Assembly: GCF_007970465.1 (NCBI RefSeq)
Contig: NZ_CP042429.1
Location: 248,001 to 312,000, forward strand
Direction: 5' to 3'
Length of the DNA: 64,000 bases
Source: Corynebacterium nuruki S6-4
GTDB lineage: Bacteria; Actinomycetota; Actinomycetes; Mycobacteriales; Mycobacteriaceae
In this document: positions 26,600-35,203 of the stretch, piece by piece
Layout of the letters: each line of letters begins with the position of its first letter
Position numbering within the stretch: position 1 is the stretch's first letter
Made by a program: the position numbers and the translations under genes
Notes under the pieces: generated by a model
What the model saw: the letters and a program-made list of their open reading frames with translations, nothing else
Database searches by the model: none
Told to the model about the DNA's origin: nothing

Positions 26600-27616
26600 C
26601 TATTCGCCGGTCTTCCGGAAGGACCCGGCGATCTGCTCACTGACCTGGGTGAGCACCTGGTTCCCCGCGTCGGTCGGCAGGGAGACTGCGACGGTGGGGG
26701 CGTAGCCGAGGGCGTACCACACACCCGCCGTGGACCCCTGCGCCAGTGCAGTGTCCTCGAACCAGGGGACGTCGTTGATCTGGGTCAGCCGGGCACCGGC
26801 CTGATAGGAGTCAGACAGCCGGACGCCGCAGCGCACCACCACCGGCTCCAGGCCGGGGGCGGTCCAGGCCGCGGCACGGTCGGGCAGGTCGGCAGCGCGC
26901 GGGTCATCGGCGGCGATCCGCCGGTAGTCGCCGAACCCGTCGGGCAGGCCGTCGAGCAGTCCGGTGCACCGGTCGGCTGCGGCACCTGAGGCGGCGTCCT
27001 GCCGCAGGTCGGTGAGGGGGACCGGGGCGGGGGCGGGGGCGTCCGCACCGTCGGTGTGTCCGGCGAGGGCGGTGCCGAACCCGGTGAGGGCGGCCGCGTC
27101 ATCGGCGCCGTGGGATCCGGTGACGGCGACGACGGGGGAGACGCCCACGGAGTACCAGGTCGTGAGGTCGGAGCCGGGGGTGGCGTCGGTGACCTGCAGC
27201 CACTCGACGCCGCCGTGCCCGGTGGTCTCGCTGAGCACCGAGTACTGCGCCGGGAGGTTCACCCCGCAGCGCACCGTCAGTTCCGTCCCGCCGGAATCCC
27301 GGTAGGCCGCCGTCCCGGCCGGGGCGGGGTCCGCCACATCGACCGACCGGTAGTCGGAGGTCCGGTCGGGCAGGGCGCCGACGACGTCGGCGCAGGTCTG
27401 CGAATCCGCGGCGGGGGAGTCCACCGGACCCATCGCGACGGCGGTGTAGACATTGCGGTCGACGAGGATCTTCGCCCCGCCGAGCACGGCCGCGACGAAG
27501 ACGAGGGCGATCACCAGGGCGAGCACCGCCCGGCGGTTCACCCCCCGTCGCCCGGTGGCGCCGTCCTGTCCGGTGGTGCTGCTACCCTGATCGGAGACTT
27601 CGGAACCGTTCGACAT
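26600..27616 (-). CDS. DUF3515 membrane-anchored protein with duplicated domain
   Basis: The 338-residue protein has a cytoplasmic tail of about 28 residues, one membrane segment (about 30-52), then two extracellular DUF3515-like repeats. Repeat 1 spans about 75-183 (TCADVVGALPDRTSDYR; LTVRCGVNLPAQY; WYSVGVSPVVAV). Repeat 2 spans about 217-333 (RCTGLLDGLPDGFGDYR; VVVRCGVRLSDSY; WYALGYAPTVAV). Each has a Cys pair suited to a disulfide (C75/C117; C217/C263). Single-domain DUF3515 proteins are the norm at this locus, so this is an internal duplication. Function is unknown. Minus-strand TAGTAT (27624-27629) lies 7 nt before the start. Confidence 0.85.
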   Translation of the reverse strand: MSNGSEVSDQGSSTTGQDGATGRRGVNRRAVLALVIALVFVAAVLGGAKILVDRNVYTAVAMGPVDSPAADSQTCADVVGALPDRTSDYRSVDVADPAPAGTAAYRDSGGTELTVRCGVNLPAQYSVLSETTGHGGVEWLQVTDATPGSDLTTWYSVGVSPVVAVTGSHGADDAAALTGFGTALAGHTDGADAPAPAPVPLTDLRQDAASGAAADRCTGLLDGLPDGFGDYRRIAADDPRAADLPDRAAAWTAPGLEPVVVRCGVRLSDSYQAGARLTQINDVPWFEDTALAQGSTAGVWYALGYAPTVAVSLPTDAGNQVLTQVSEQIAGSFRKTGE

Positions 27617-27674
27617 GGCTCCGATACTACGGTCCGCCGTAGCGACGACTGACGAGAGGACGCGGGCAACGCCG

Positions 27675-28676
27675 ATGACAGGGACACGCACGGTGGCACA
27701 GGCCGGGGAGGCGGGGACCATCGCGGCCATCCGTGACGCGGCCCCCAGTTCGGTCAACGGCGACGATGCCGCTGTCCTGGACCCGGATCCGCCGAATTCC
27801 CGGCATGTCGCCTCCACCGATGTCCTCGTCGAGGACGAGCACTTCCGCTTCGACTGGTCGACCCCCTTCGAGGTGGGGGCGAAGGCCGTCACCCAGAATT
27901 TCGCCGACATCCAGGCGATGGGGGCCCGGCCGACCGCCGTGCTCATGTCCCTGGCGACCCCCGGTGACCTGCCGCTCGACATCGTCAGTGAGATTGCCCG
28001 CGGGATGGGGGCGACGGCGGCCCCGTGGGCCGTGGAACTTGTCGGCGGGGATGTCGTCCGCGCCCGCCAGCTGGTGATCTCGGTGACGGCGATCGGGGTG
28101 CTCTCCGGCCCGGACCGGGCCCTCACCGTCGACGGTGCCGAGGTCGGGCACACGGTCGTCGCCGGTGGGGTGATGGGGCACTCCGCCGCCGGCCAGGCAC
28201 TGCTGGAGTACTTCGGCGGCCGGGCGAACGTGCCGGACGATCCGGTGCTCCAGGACCTGGTGCAGCGGCACTGTTCCCCGCAGCTCGTCGTCGGCCGGGG
28301 GTCGGTCGCACGCGCGGCGGAGATGGCGTCGATGACCGACAACTCCGACGGCCTCATCCACGACCTCACCACCCTGGCGCGCCGGTCCGGCGTCCGGATC
28401 AACCTCGACGGTGCGGCGCTGACCCCCGACGCGCAGCTCTACTACGCCGCCGAGGTCCTCGGCGTGGACCCGTGGCAGTGGGTCTTCACCGGCGGGGAGG
28501 ACCACACCCTGGTCGGCACGACCGCCCACGAGCCGCCCGCCGGCTACCGGGCGATCGGCGAGGTCGTCGCCGTCGCCGACCCCGACGGTGCTGAGGGTAC
28601 TGACGGCGCCGGCCTGCCGCCGGTCACCGTCGACGGCCAGATCCCCGCATTCAGCGGGGGGTGGGACTCGCTGTGA
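27675..28676 (+). CDS. thiL: Thiamine-monophosphate kinase
   Basis: The 333-residue ATP-dependent kinase makes thiamine diphosphate from thiamine phosphate. Motifs: SVNGDDAAVL, STDVLVEDEHFRFDW, NFADIQAMGARPTAVLMSL, VVAGGVMGHSAAGQ, MTDNSDGLIHDL, FTGGEDHTLVGT. The start is uncertain: ATG 27675 follows GAGAGGA at long spacing; GTG 27690 and ATG 27615 are in-frame alternatives. First gene of a tight thiL-ung-fakA-recG cluster; the ung start overlaps its stop. Confidence 0.94.
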   Translation: MTGTRTVAQAGEAGTIAAIRDAAPSSVNGDDAAVLDPDPPNSRHVASTDVLVEDEHFRFDWSTPFEVGAKAVTQNFADIQAMGARPTAVLMSLATPGDLPLDIVSEIARGMGATAAPWAVELVGGDVVRARQLVISVTAIGVLSGPDRALTVDGAEVGHTVVAGGVMGHSAAGQALLEYFGGRANVPDDPVLQDLVQRHCSPQLVVGRGSVARAAEMASMTDNSDGLIHDLTTLARRSGVRINLDGAALTPDAQLYYAAEVLGVDPWQWVFTGGEDHTLVGTTAHEPPAGYRAIGEVVAVADPDGAEGTDGAGLPPVTVDGQIPAFSGGWDSL

Positions 28677-29377
28677 GCGACACCCAACGGCTCGCCGGGC
28701 GGATCCTCGCCACCGTGCACCCGACGTGGCGCCACGAACTGGAGACGGTCCGGGGCGTCTCACTGAGCGAGGCCGCCGAATGGGCCGCCGCCCGGATCAC
28801 CGACGGGGAACAGGTCCTGCCCGCCCCGGAGAACATCTTCCGGGCGCTGAGCCGGCCCGCCGACGAGACGCGCGTGCTCATCCTCGGCCAGGACCCGTAC
28901 CCCACCCCGGGCCACGCGGTCGGACTGTCCTTTTCCTCGGCGGCGACGACCCGGCCGCTGCCGAAGTCACTGCAGAACATCTACACCGAGTACGTCGACG
29001 ACCTCGGTCTGCCGCGTCCGGAATCCGCCGATCTCACCCCGTGGACCCGGCACGGGGTGATGCTGCTCAACAGGGTGCTCACCGTCTGCGCCGGTGCCGC
29101 GGGCAGTCACCGCGGTATGGGCTGGGAGCAGGTCACCGGGGCTGTCGTCGACCATCTCTCCCGGCGTCCGGTCGCGGCGATCCTGTGGGGCCGGCAGGCC
29201 CAGGAGGTCGCCACGACGGTGGGGAAGCAGCGGTGCGTCCTGTCCCCGCACCCGTCACCGCTGTCGGCCTACCGCGGGTTCTTCGGCTCCCACCCGTTCA
29301 CCCGCGCCAACCGGATCCTCGCCGACCAGGGTGTCGGCGAGGTGGACTGGTCCCTGGCCGACCAGGAGGTGGCGTAG
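28673..29377 (+). CDS. ung: Uracil-DNA glycosylase
   Basis: The 234-residue family 1 UDG removes uracil from DNA. The catalytic Asp is D74 in LGQDPYPTPGHAVGLSFS; the second site is SPHPSPLSAYRGFFGS. The start GTG overlaps the thiL stop as GTGA, implying translational coupling; an in-frame GTG at 28661 is an alternative. The fakA-like gene begins directly after its stop codon. Confidence 0.96.
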   Translation: MSDTQRLAGRILATVHPTWRHELETVRGVSLSEAAEWAAARITDGEQVLPAPENIFRALSRPADETRVLILGQDPYPTPGHAVGLSFSSAATTRPLPKSLQNIYTEYVDDLGLPRPESADLTPWTRHGVMLLNRVLTVCAGAAGSHRGMGWEQVTGAVVDHLSRRPVAAILWGRQAQEVATTVGKQRCVLSPHPSPLSAYRGFFGSHPFTRANRILADQGVGEVDWSLADQEVA

Positions 29378-30892
29378 GTGGCACCGCACAACGATCCGCG
29401 GGACGCCGGCCTGACCGGTGAACTCATCGCCGCGTGGGCGCGCCGGTCGGCTGAGCTGCTGCACCACCACCGCAGCGAGATCAACGGTCTCAACGTCTTC
29501 CCGATCCCGGATGCGGACACCGGGTCGAACATGACCGCCACGATGGAGTCCGCGGTCGCTGCGCTCGATGCGATGCAGCTGCCCGCCCCGCAGGACGCCG
29601 CCACCGTCGCCGCGGCCCTGGCCGCCGGGGCGGTGCGCGGTGCGCGGGGGAATTCCGGCATGGTGCTCAGCCAGATCCTCCGGGCGCTGGCCGAGACCGC
29701 CTCGATGTCACCGACCGGTGAGCTCAACGCGACCGCCGTGCCCACGATGCTCACCCGGGCCGAACGGCTCGTCTGCACCGCCATGTCCGATCCGGTGGAG
29801 GGCACGGTGATCACGGTGCTGCGCCGCGCCGCCGCCGGTGCCGCGGCCGTCGGACCGGACGCCCCGCTCGCCGTCGTGGCGGACGCCGCCCGGACGGCGG
29901 CCCAGGAGGCCCTCGCGGCGACGACGGACCAGCTCGACGCCCTGCGGGAGGCCGGTGTGGTCGATGCCGGCGGCCGGGGGCTCGTCGTCATCCTCGACGC
30001 GCTGCACGATGCGCTGGCCGGCACCGCCGCGGGGACGACGGATGCCGGGGCAGAGACCGGCGACGGGACCGGGTCGGGCACCGGCGACGGTGCCCCGGAA
30101 CAGTGCGCGGTGACCGGGGCCGGCGCCGCCCTGGAGATCATGTTCACCTTCCGCGGCCCCGCCGACCGGCTGCGCACCGTCCTGGAGCGCAGCGGGGACA
30201 GCGTCATCGTCGTCGGTGACGGCGGTGGCGCCCACCGGGCACATGTCCACACCCGCAGCGCCGGTCCGCTGATCGAGGAGATCTTCGCCCTCGGTGAGGT
30301 CGGTGACCTGCGGCTGGAGGTTCTTCCCGAGTCCGGTGTGACGGAACACGACCGGGGCCGGAACCACCGGACCTCCCCGGTGTACGCGCTGGCGCCGGCC
30401 GGCGGCCCCCGGGAGATCTTCGCGCGGGCCGGGGCGACCGTCGGCGACCCGGCCGAGGTCCTGCCCGACGACCGGGTCAGCATCGTGCTGACCAACGGGC
30501 AGGAGACCGGGGCACTGCCGGCCGCGCTCGCCGCCGGCCTCACCGTGGTGGACACCGGCAGTCTCGTCGGCGGGCTCGCCGCCCTCGCCGTCTACAGTGC
30601 GTCCGCCGACGCGGAGGACAATGCCGAGGAGATGGCGGACGCCGTCTCCGCGCAGCGCAGTGCCGTCGTCCCCGGGTCGGCGGCGGACTCGACCGCCGAC
30701 GCGGTCGTGGCGACCGCCGGTGACCTGCTCGCCGACGGCGGGGAACTGGTCACCGTCCTCTACGATCCGGCGCTGCCGGAGGAGAAGGGGGCCACGGTGC
30801 AGGAGTCGTTGGCGGCGTCCTGGCCCGGCGTGGAGGTCCACACCATCCCCGTGCCCGGTCTCGGCATGGTCGCGCAGGTGGGGGTGGAGTAG
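29378..30892 (+). CDS. fakA: DhaL/DAK2-domain protein, FakA-like fatty acid kinase
   Basis: The 504-residue protein has an N-terminal DhaL-type kinase domain with NVFPIPDADTGSNM (Mg-ATP Asp cluster) and GARGNSGMVLSQILR. A middle and C-terminal domain follow, as in the YloV/FakA family, ending with the characteristic PGLGMVAQVGVE. In firmicutes FakA phosphorylates fatty acids held by FakB; the actinobacterial protein is assigned by homology only, and no fakB is in the window. An Ala/Gly/Thr low-complexity linker (about 215-245) separates domains. GTG abuts the ung stop, with AGGAGG upstream; recG begins at the next base after its own stop. Confidence 0.82.
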   Translation: MAPHNDPRDAGLTGELIAAWARRSAELLHHHRSEINGLNVFPIPDADTGSNMTATMESAVAALDAMQLPAPQDAATVAAALAAGAVRGARGNSGMVLSQILRALAETASMSPTGELNATAVPTMLTRAERLVCTAMSDPVEGTVITVLRRAAAGAAAVGPDAPLAVVADAARTAAQEALAATTDQLDALREAGVVDAGGRGLVVILDALHDALAGTAAGTTDAGAETGDGTGSGTGDGAPEQCAVTGAGAALEIMFTFRGPADRLRTVLERSGDSVIVVGDGGGAHRAHVHTRSAGPLIEEIFALGEVGDLRLEVLPESGVTEHDRGRNHRTSPVYALAPAGGPREIFARAGATVGDPAEVLPDDRVSIVLTNGQETGALPAALAAGLTVVDTGSLVGGLAALAVYSASADAEDNAEEMADAVSAQRSAVVPGSAADSTADAVVATAGDLLADGGELVTVLYDPALPEEKGATVQESLAASWPGVEVHTIPVPGLGMVAQVGVE

Positions 30893-33145
30893 ATGCTCGG
30901 CTGGGACGATCCACGGCCGCTGAGCCTGGTGGTCACGCCCGAGCGCGCCCGGACCCTGGCGGGCAAACCCGGGCTGGCGACGATGGGGGAGGCGCTGCTG
31001 AACTTCCCGGTCTCCTACGTCCACTCCAGCGCCACCGGCGCCTTCGCCGACCGGCACGGGGCGGAACCCGAGGAGGGCGACCAGCTGACCTGCCTCGCGG
31101 AGATCACCGACGCCCGGGTGCAGGACAACCGGGGCCGGCGCGGCCCCCGCGAGATCCTCACCTTCCACTTCGTCGTCGACGGGGTGGAGATGAGCTCCGC
31201 ACTGTTCGGCAACGTCCGGCAGCACAGGCCGTTCATCCAGCCGGGCGCGAAGATGATGCTCTCCGGGAAGCTGGGCCTGTTCCGCGACCAGTGGCAGCTG
31301 AAGAACCCCAGCTACATCACCCTGCACCCCGCCCCGCTGCCGGAGGGGCGGCCCCGGACCGAGGCCGAGTACGAGGCGGCGTTCGGCGCCTTCGGCCCGC
31401 TGGCGACGATCGTCGAGGTCTCCGGCGGGATGCGGGCGGCCCAGCAGCTGCTGTCGAAGCCGTGGCTGCCGACCTACCGGCGGCGTCCCGGCACCAGCTC
31501 CGCGGAGGTCATGGCGGTGACCGGCCAGGTGCTGGCCGCGATGGGCAGCCCCTCGGAGATGCTGCCGCACCATCCCGGGGCGCCGGCCTGGCCACGGATG
31601 TGGGGCGGGCCGCTCATCGATTTCGCCACCGCGCTCCACGACGTCCACCAGCCGCCGGAGGAGGGGCCGGACGCCGCCCGGACCCGCCTGAAATTCAACG
31701 AGGCACTGGGCCTGCAGCTGGTCATGGCGCTGCGTCGGGCGGAGACGACCGTCCGGCTCGCACGCCCCGTCGTGCCGGTCCGCCCCGGTTCCGCCTATGC
31801 CGCGCTGATCTCCCGGCTGCCGTTCACCCTCACCGCCACCCAGGACAGTGCCCTGGAGAAGATCGGCGACGCGATGGAGGGCAACGACCCGACCGCACCG
31901 ACCGCGCCGATGAGCATGCTGCTGCAGGGCGACGTGGGTTCCGGCAAGACGGTCGTCGCGCTGCTGGCGATGCTGCGGGTGGTGGACTCCGGCGGCCAGT
32001 GCGCCTTCCTCGCCCCGACCGAGGTGCTCGCCACCCAGCACGCCGAGACCCTCACCCGCCTGCTCGACGGCACCGGGGTGACGGTCACCCTGCTCACCGG
32101 CTCGCAGCGCGCCGCCGCCCGCAAGGCCGCGCTGCTCGACATCGTCGCGGGCACCGCCGACATCGTCATCGGTACGCACTCTGTCATCCAGGACTCGGTG
32201 GAGTTCTTCGACCTGGGGATGGTCGTCGTCGACGAGCAGCACCGGTTCGGCGTCCGGCAGCGCGACCGGCTGCGGGAGACCTCCCCGGTCGACCGGACGC
32301 CCCACCTGCTCGTCATGACCGCCACCCCGATCCCGCGCACCGTGGCGATGACGATGTTCGGCGACCTGGAGATCTGCACGCTCTCCGGATCACCGGCCGG
32401 CCGCGGGTCGGTGAAGTCCTTCGTCGTGCCGATGTGGAAACGCAGCTGGATCGACCGGGTGTGGGCGGTCATCCGGGAACAGGTCGCCGCCGGCCACCAG
32501 GCGTTCATCGTCGTGCCCCGCATCGACGGCGAGGGCGGGGTGGACGACGTCGCCGACCGGCTGTCGGCCGGGCCGCTGGCCGGCCTGCGCATCGGCCGGC
32601 TGCACGGCCGGATGGACGACAAGAACGAGGTCATGGCGGACCTCGCCGCCGGGGACCTCGACGTCCTCGTCGCCACGACCGTCATCGAGGTCGGGGTCGA
32701 TGTGCCGGGGGCGACGGTGATGGCGGTGCTCGACGCCGAGAATTTCGGCGTCAGCCAGCTCCACCAGCTGCGCGGCCGGGTCGGCCGTGGCACAGCGGAC
32801 TCCCTGTGCTTCCTGTGCACCACCGCGCTGCCCGCCGGGGATCCGGGGGCGACCCCCGGTTCCGCCCGCTCGTACCACCGGCTCGACCAGGTCGCGGCGA
32901 CGACCGACGGATTCCGGCTGGCGGAACTGGACCTGCGGACCCGCACCGAAGGCGATGTCCTCGGGGAGGCGCAGTCCGGGGCACGGCTGCGCCGCACCAC
33001 GCTGCTCGACCTGGTGGACGACGGGGAGATCATCGCCGAGGCCCGCCGGTACGCCGAGGACCTCGTCGACTATGACCCGGCGCTGGCCCGGGCCCTGGTC
33101 GCCGACATCGCCGGCGACGACCAGGAGTACATCGAACGCAGCTGA
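30893..33145 (+). CDS. recG: ATP-dependent DNA helicase RecG
   Basis: The 750-residue fork-reversal helicase has an N-terminal wedge/OB domain, Walker A LLQGDVGSGKTVVALL with K352, Walker B DEQHRFG at 447-453, and helicase C-terminal motifs (QLHQLRGRVGRGTADSLCFL). It abuts the fakA-like gene without a gap, so it is probably the last gene of the thiL-ung-fakA-recG transcript. It contains low-conservation insertions around 145-240, as in actinobacterial RecG. Confidence 0.96.
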   Translation: MLGWDDPRPLSLVVTPERARTLAGKPGLATMGEALLNFPVSYVHSSATGAFADRHGAEPEEGDQLTCLAEITDARVQDNRGRRGPREILTFHFVVDGVEMSSALFGNVRQHRPFIQPGAKMMLSGKLGLFRDQWQLKNPSYITLHPAPLPEGRPRTEAEYEAAFGAFGPLATIVEVSGGMRAAQQLLSKPWLPTYRRRPGTSSAEVMAVTGQVLAAMGSPSEMLPHHPGAPAWPRMWGGPLIDFATALHDVHQPPEEGPDAARTRLKFNEALGLQLVMALRRAETTVRLARPVVPVRPGSAYAALISRLPFTLTATQDSALEKIGDAMEGNDPTAPTAPMSMLLQGDVGSGKTVVALLAMLRVVDSGGQCAFLAPTEVLATQHAETLTRLLDGTGVTVTLLTGSQRAAARKAALLDIVAGTADIVIGTHSVIQDSVEFFDLGMVVVDEQHRFGVRQRDRLRETSPVDRTPHLLVMTATPIPRTVAMTMFGDLEICTLSGSPAGRGSVKSFVVPMWKRSWIDRVWAVIREQVAAGHQAFIVVPRIDGEGGVDDVADRLSAGPLAGLRIGRLHGRMDDKNEVMADLAAGDLDVLVATTVIEVGVDVPGATVMAVLDAENFGVSQLHQLRGRVGRGTADSLCFLCTTALPAGDPGATPGSARSYHRLDQVAATTDGFRLAELDLRTRTEGDVLGEAQSGARLRRTTLLDLVDDGEIIAEARRYAEDLVDYDPALARALVADIAGDDQEYIERS

Positions 33146-33222
33146 GTGCCCGGCCCTGACTCACGTCCCTGTCTCCCGGCCGGGTCGGTGGCGCGGGCAC
33201 GGCCCCGATAGACTCGGTGGTC

Positions 33223-33438
33223 ATGGACATCTACGCACCCTTCGCCGGGATCGTCAGGTTCGAGGTCGCCGACGGCCAGACCGTGGCCACCGGCGACCGC
33301 CTCGCCGTCGTCGAGGCGGTCAAGCTCGAGGCCCCGGTCGAGGCACCGGGGCCGGGGACCGTGCGCCGCGGGATCGTCGACGACTTCGCCGACGTCTCCG
33401 GCGGGGACGCCCTGCTGCGGATCGAGGCCCTGCCGTGA
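33223..33438 (+). CDS. Stand-alone biotinyl/lipoyl-attachment domain protein
   Basis: The 71-residue protein is a single biotinyl domain: IYAPFAGIVRFEVADGQTV, GDRLAVVEAVKLEAPVEAPG, GGDALLRIEA. The acceptor would be K34 in E-A-V-K-L, departing from the usual AMKM, so biotinylation is uncertain. In M. tuberculosis the pyruvate carboxylase gene sits between recG and rsmD and ends in such a domain, so this may be its surviving C-terminus. TAGACT (33209-33214) is 8 nt before the ATG, so it has its own promoter. Its stop overlaps rsmD as GTGA. Confidence 0.8.
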   Translation: MDIYAPFAGIVRFEVADGQTVATGDRLAVVEAVKLEAPVEAPGPGTVRRGIVDDFADVSGGDALLRIEALP

Positions 33439-34007
33439 CCCGCATCATCTCCGGCACCGCCCGCGGCCGCACCCTGAAGGTGCCCGACGAGGTCACCCGA
33501 CCGACCTCCGACCGGGCGAGGGAGGGACTGTTCTCCTCCCTGCAGGTCCGCTTCGGTTTCGACGGTGAGATCGTCCTCGACCTGTTCGCCGGCTCCGGGG
33601 CACTCGGTCTGGAGGCGGCGTCCCGCGGGGCGGCGGATGTCACCCTCGTCGAGGCCGACCACCGGGCGTGCGCCACGATCACGAAGAACATCGCGACCGT
33701 CGGCCACCCGCACACCCGGGTGGTGGAGGCGAAGGCCTCCGCATTCCTGGCGAATGCGCCGCGCAACCACTACACGATGGTGCTCGCCGACCCGCCGTAC
33801 GCACTGACCGACGAGGCGGTCGACGAGATGGTCGCCGCGCTGGTGCCCACGCTCGCCCCGGACGCCGTCGTCGTCGTGGAGCGCCACGTGGACTCCGCCG
33901 GAGTCGACTGGCCGGCGGGCTTCGAGCCGACCGGCCAGAAACTGAAGAAGCGCACCTTCGGCATCGCCCGGATGGACATGGCGATCTGGCGGGGCGCCGG
34001 GGCCTGA
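33435..34007 (+). CDS. rsmD: 16S rRNA (guanine(966)-N(2))-methyltransferase
   Basis: The 190-residue SAM-dependent methyltransferase has MTRIISGTARGRTLKVP, RPTSDRAREGLFSSL, LDLFAGSGALGLEAASRGA (SAM site) and the catalytic VLADPPYAL. It modifies G966 of 16S rRNA. The GTG start overlaps the stop of the biotinyl-domain gene by GTGA, implying coupling. It is convergent with a short hypothetical gene. Confidence 0.95.
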   Translation: MTRIISGTARGRTLKVPDEVTRPTSDRAREGLFSSLQVRFGFDGEIVLDLFAGSGALGLEAASRGAADVTLVEADHRACATITKNIATVGHPHTRVVEAKASAFLANAPRNHYTMVLADPPYALTDEAVDEMVAALVPTLAPDAVVVVERHVDSAGVDWPAGFEPTGQKLKKRTFGIARMDMAIWRGAGA

Positions 34008-34026
34008 ACAGGGCTCTGCACCTGCG

Positions 34027-34383
34027 TCACGGCCGGTCCCGTTCGTCGACCATCGCCGCCGGCAGCCGGCCCTTCGTCACCGTCACGGTGAGCTCCGGGT
34101 ACCGGCGGGCCAGCTCCCGGTCGAGCTGCCCGGTGTAGGCCGACCAGGACGGCGTCCGGCGGCGCCACCGGTACCAGGAGACCCGGAGACCGTCGTCGAC
34201 GGTCTCGACCTGGGCGCGGACGACGCGGCCGGGCCAGGCCGGGGAGGGGTCGGCGAGGAGCTCGCGGGCAGCGCGCCCGCTGCCGGGGCCGCTGAGGTGG
34301 ACTGTCGCCGACCGGGTCGCCAGAGAGGCGACGAAATCGATGTCGAGCAGGGCGCTGAACGCGCCGCCGAGGATGTCCAGCAT
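34027..34383 (-). CDS. Hypothetical protein, 118 residues
   Basis: Not recognised. It has a short hydrophobic N-terminus (MLDILGGAFSALLDIDFVAS) followed by a basic, Trp-containing alpha/beta-like region (VSWYRWRRRTPSWSAYTGQL; YPELTVTVTKGRLPAAM). No transmembrane or metal motif is seen. It is probably real: TACCCT (minus strand, 34391-34396) lies 7 nt before its ATG in the same leaderless layout as its neighbours, and it is divergent from coaD. Confidence 0.6.
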   Translation of the reverse strand: MLDILGGAFSALLDIDFVASLATRSATVHLSGPGSGRAARELLADPSPAWPGRVVRAQVETVDDGLRVSWYRWRRRTPSWSAYTGQLDRELARRYPELTVTVTKGRLPAAMVDERDRP

Positions 34384-34419
34384 GCGGGCCAGGGTACCGG
34401 CGGGCATAGAATGTCCGTC

Positions 34420-34911
34420 ATGCGAGTCTGCTGCCCCGGGTCCTTCGACCCCGTCACCAACGGCCACATCGACGTCTTCACCCGTGCCGCGCGGATGTTC
34501 GACGAGGTGACGGTGCTGGTCACCTACAACCCCAACAAGTCCGGCCTGTTCACCCCGCAGGAGCGGATCGACCTGATCCAGGGGGCGCTCGCCGAGCACG
34601 GCGGCCCCGAGGTGTCGAAGATCACCGTGGACACCTGGGACAGTCTGCTGGTCGACTACCTCTCCGACCATGAGATTCCTGCACTGGTGAAGGGGCTCCG
34701 CAGTTCCCTGGACTACGAGTACGAACTGCCGATGGCGCAGATGAACCAGCGGCTGACGGGGGTCGACACCTTCTTCCTGCTCACCGACCCGAAGTACGGG
34801 TACGTCTCCTCGTCGATCTGCAAGGAGGTCGCGAAGTACGGTGGCGACGTCCACGGGCTGCTGCCGGAGAACGTGGCGGACGCCGTCGCGGAGCGCTACC
34901 GCGCGGACTAG
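34420..34911 (+). CDS. coaD: Phosphopantetheine adenylyltransferase
   Basis: The 163-residue nucleotidyltransferase of CoA synthesis converts 4'-phosphopantetheine to dephospho-CoA. HIGH-type motif: CPGSFDPVTNGHIDVFTRAA; second motif: YGYVSSSICKEVA. Normal length. TAGAAT (34407-34412) is 7 nt before ATG 34420, so the in-frame ATG at 34411 within the box is less likely. Confidence 0.96.
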   Translation: MRVCCPGSFDPVTNGHIDVFTRAARMFDEVTVLVTYNPNKSGLFTPQERIDLIQGALAEHGGPEVSKITVDTWDSLLVDYLSDHEIPALVKGLRSSLDYEYELPMAQMNQRLTGVDTFFLLTDPKYGYVSSSICKEVAKYGGDVHGLLPENVADAVAERYRAD

Positions 34912-35008
34912 ACGTCCGTCCCGGCGAGGTCGCGGAGACGACTAACGGGATGACGTGAACGGAGTCGCTCCGTGACGCATCCCGAGTCCGGCACCGACCC
35001 CGACGTCC

Positions 35009-35117
35009 GTGGAACGAACCGACGGGTCGATTTTTCTGTTCCCGGACGGCACCTGGGTTCGTAACTCCGGCCGTCCCGGGACGTGACCGACCTCCCGGTT
35101 CTGAAAACCGACACCGG
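35009..35117 (-). repeat. Dispersed intergenic repeat family A, reversed copy
   Basis: It matches the reverse complement of 4983-5090: GGAACGAACCGACGGGTCGA, then TTTTTCTGTTCCCGGAC, CACCTGGGTTCGTAACTCC, and a second, more diverged unit GGTTCTGAAAACCGACACCG. It occupies much of the 292-nt gene-free gap between coaD and the sepIVA-like gene; nothing else was seen there. Confidence 0.7.
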
Positions 35118-35203
35118 CGGCGTCCGCAACCTCCCGGGGCGTGCAACTGGACCTCGCGTGTCACACCAGCCCCATCCGCACTGTTTCTGGCATGCTGGTC
35201 GGC

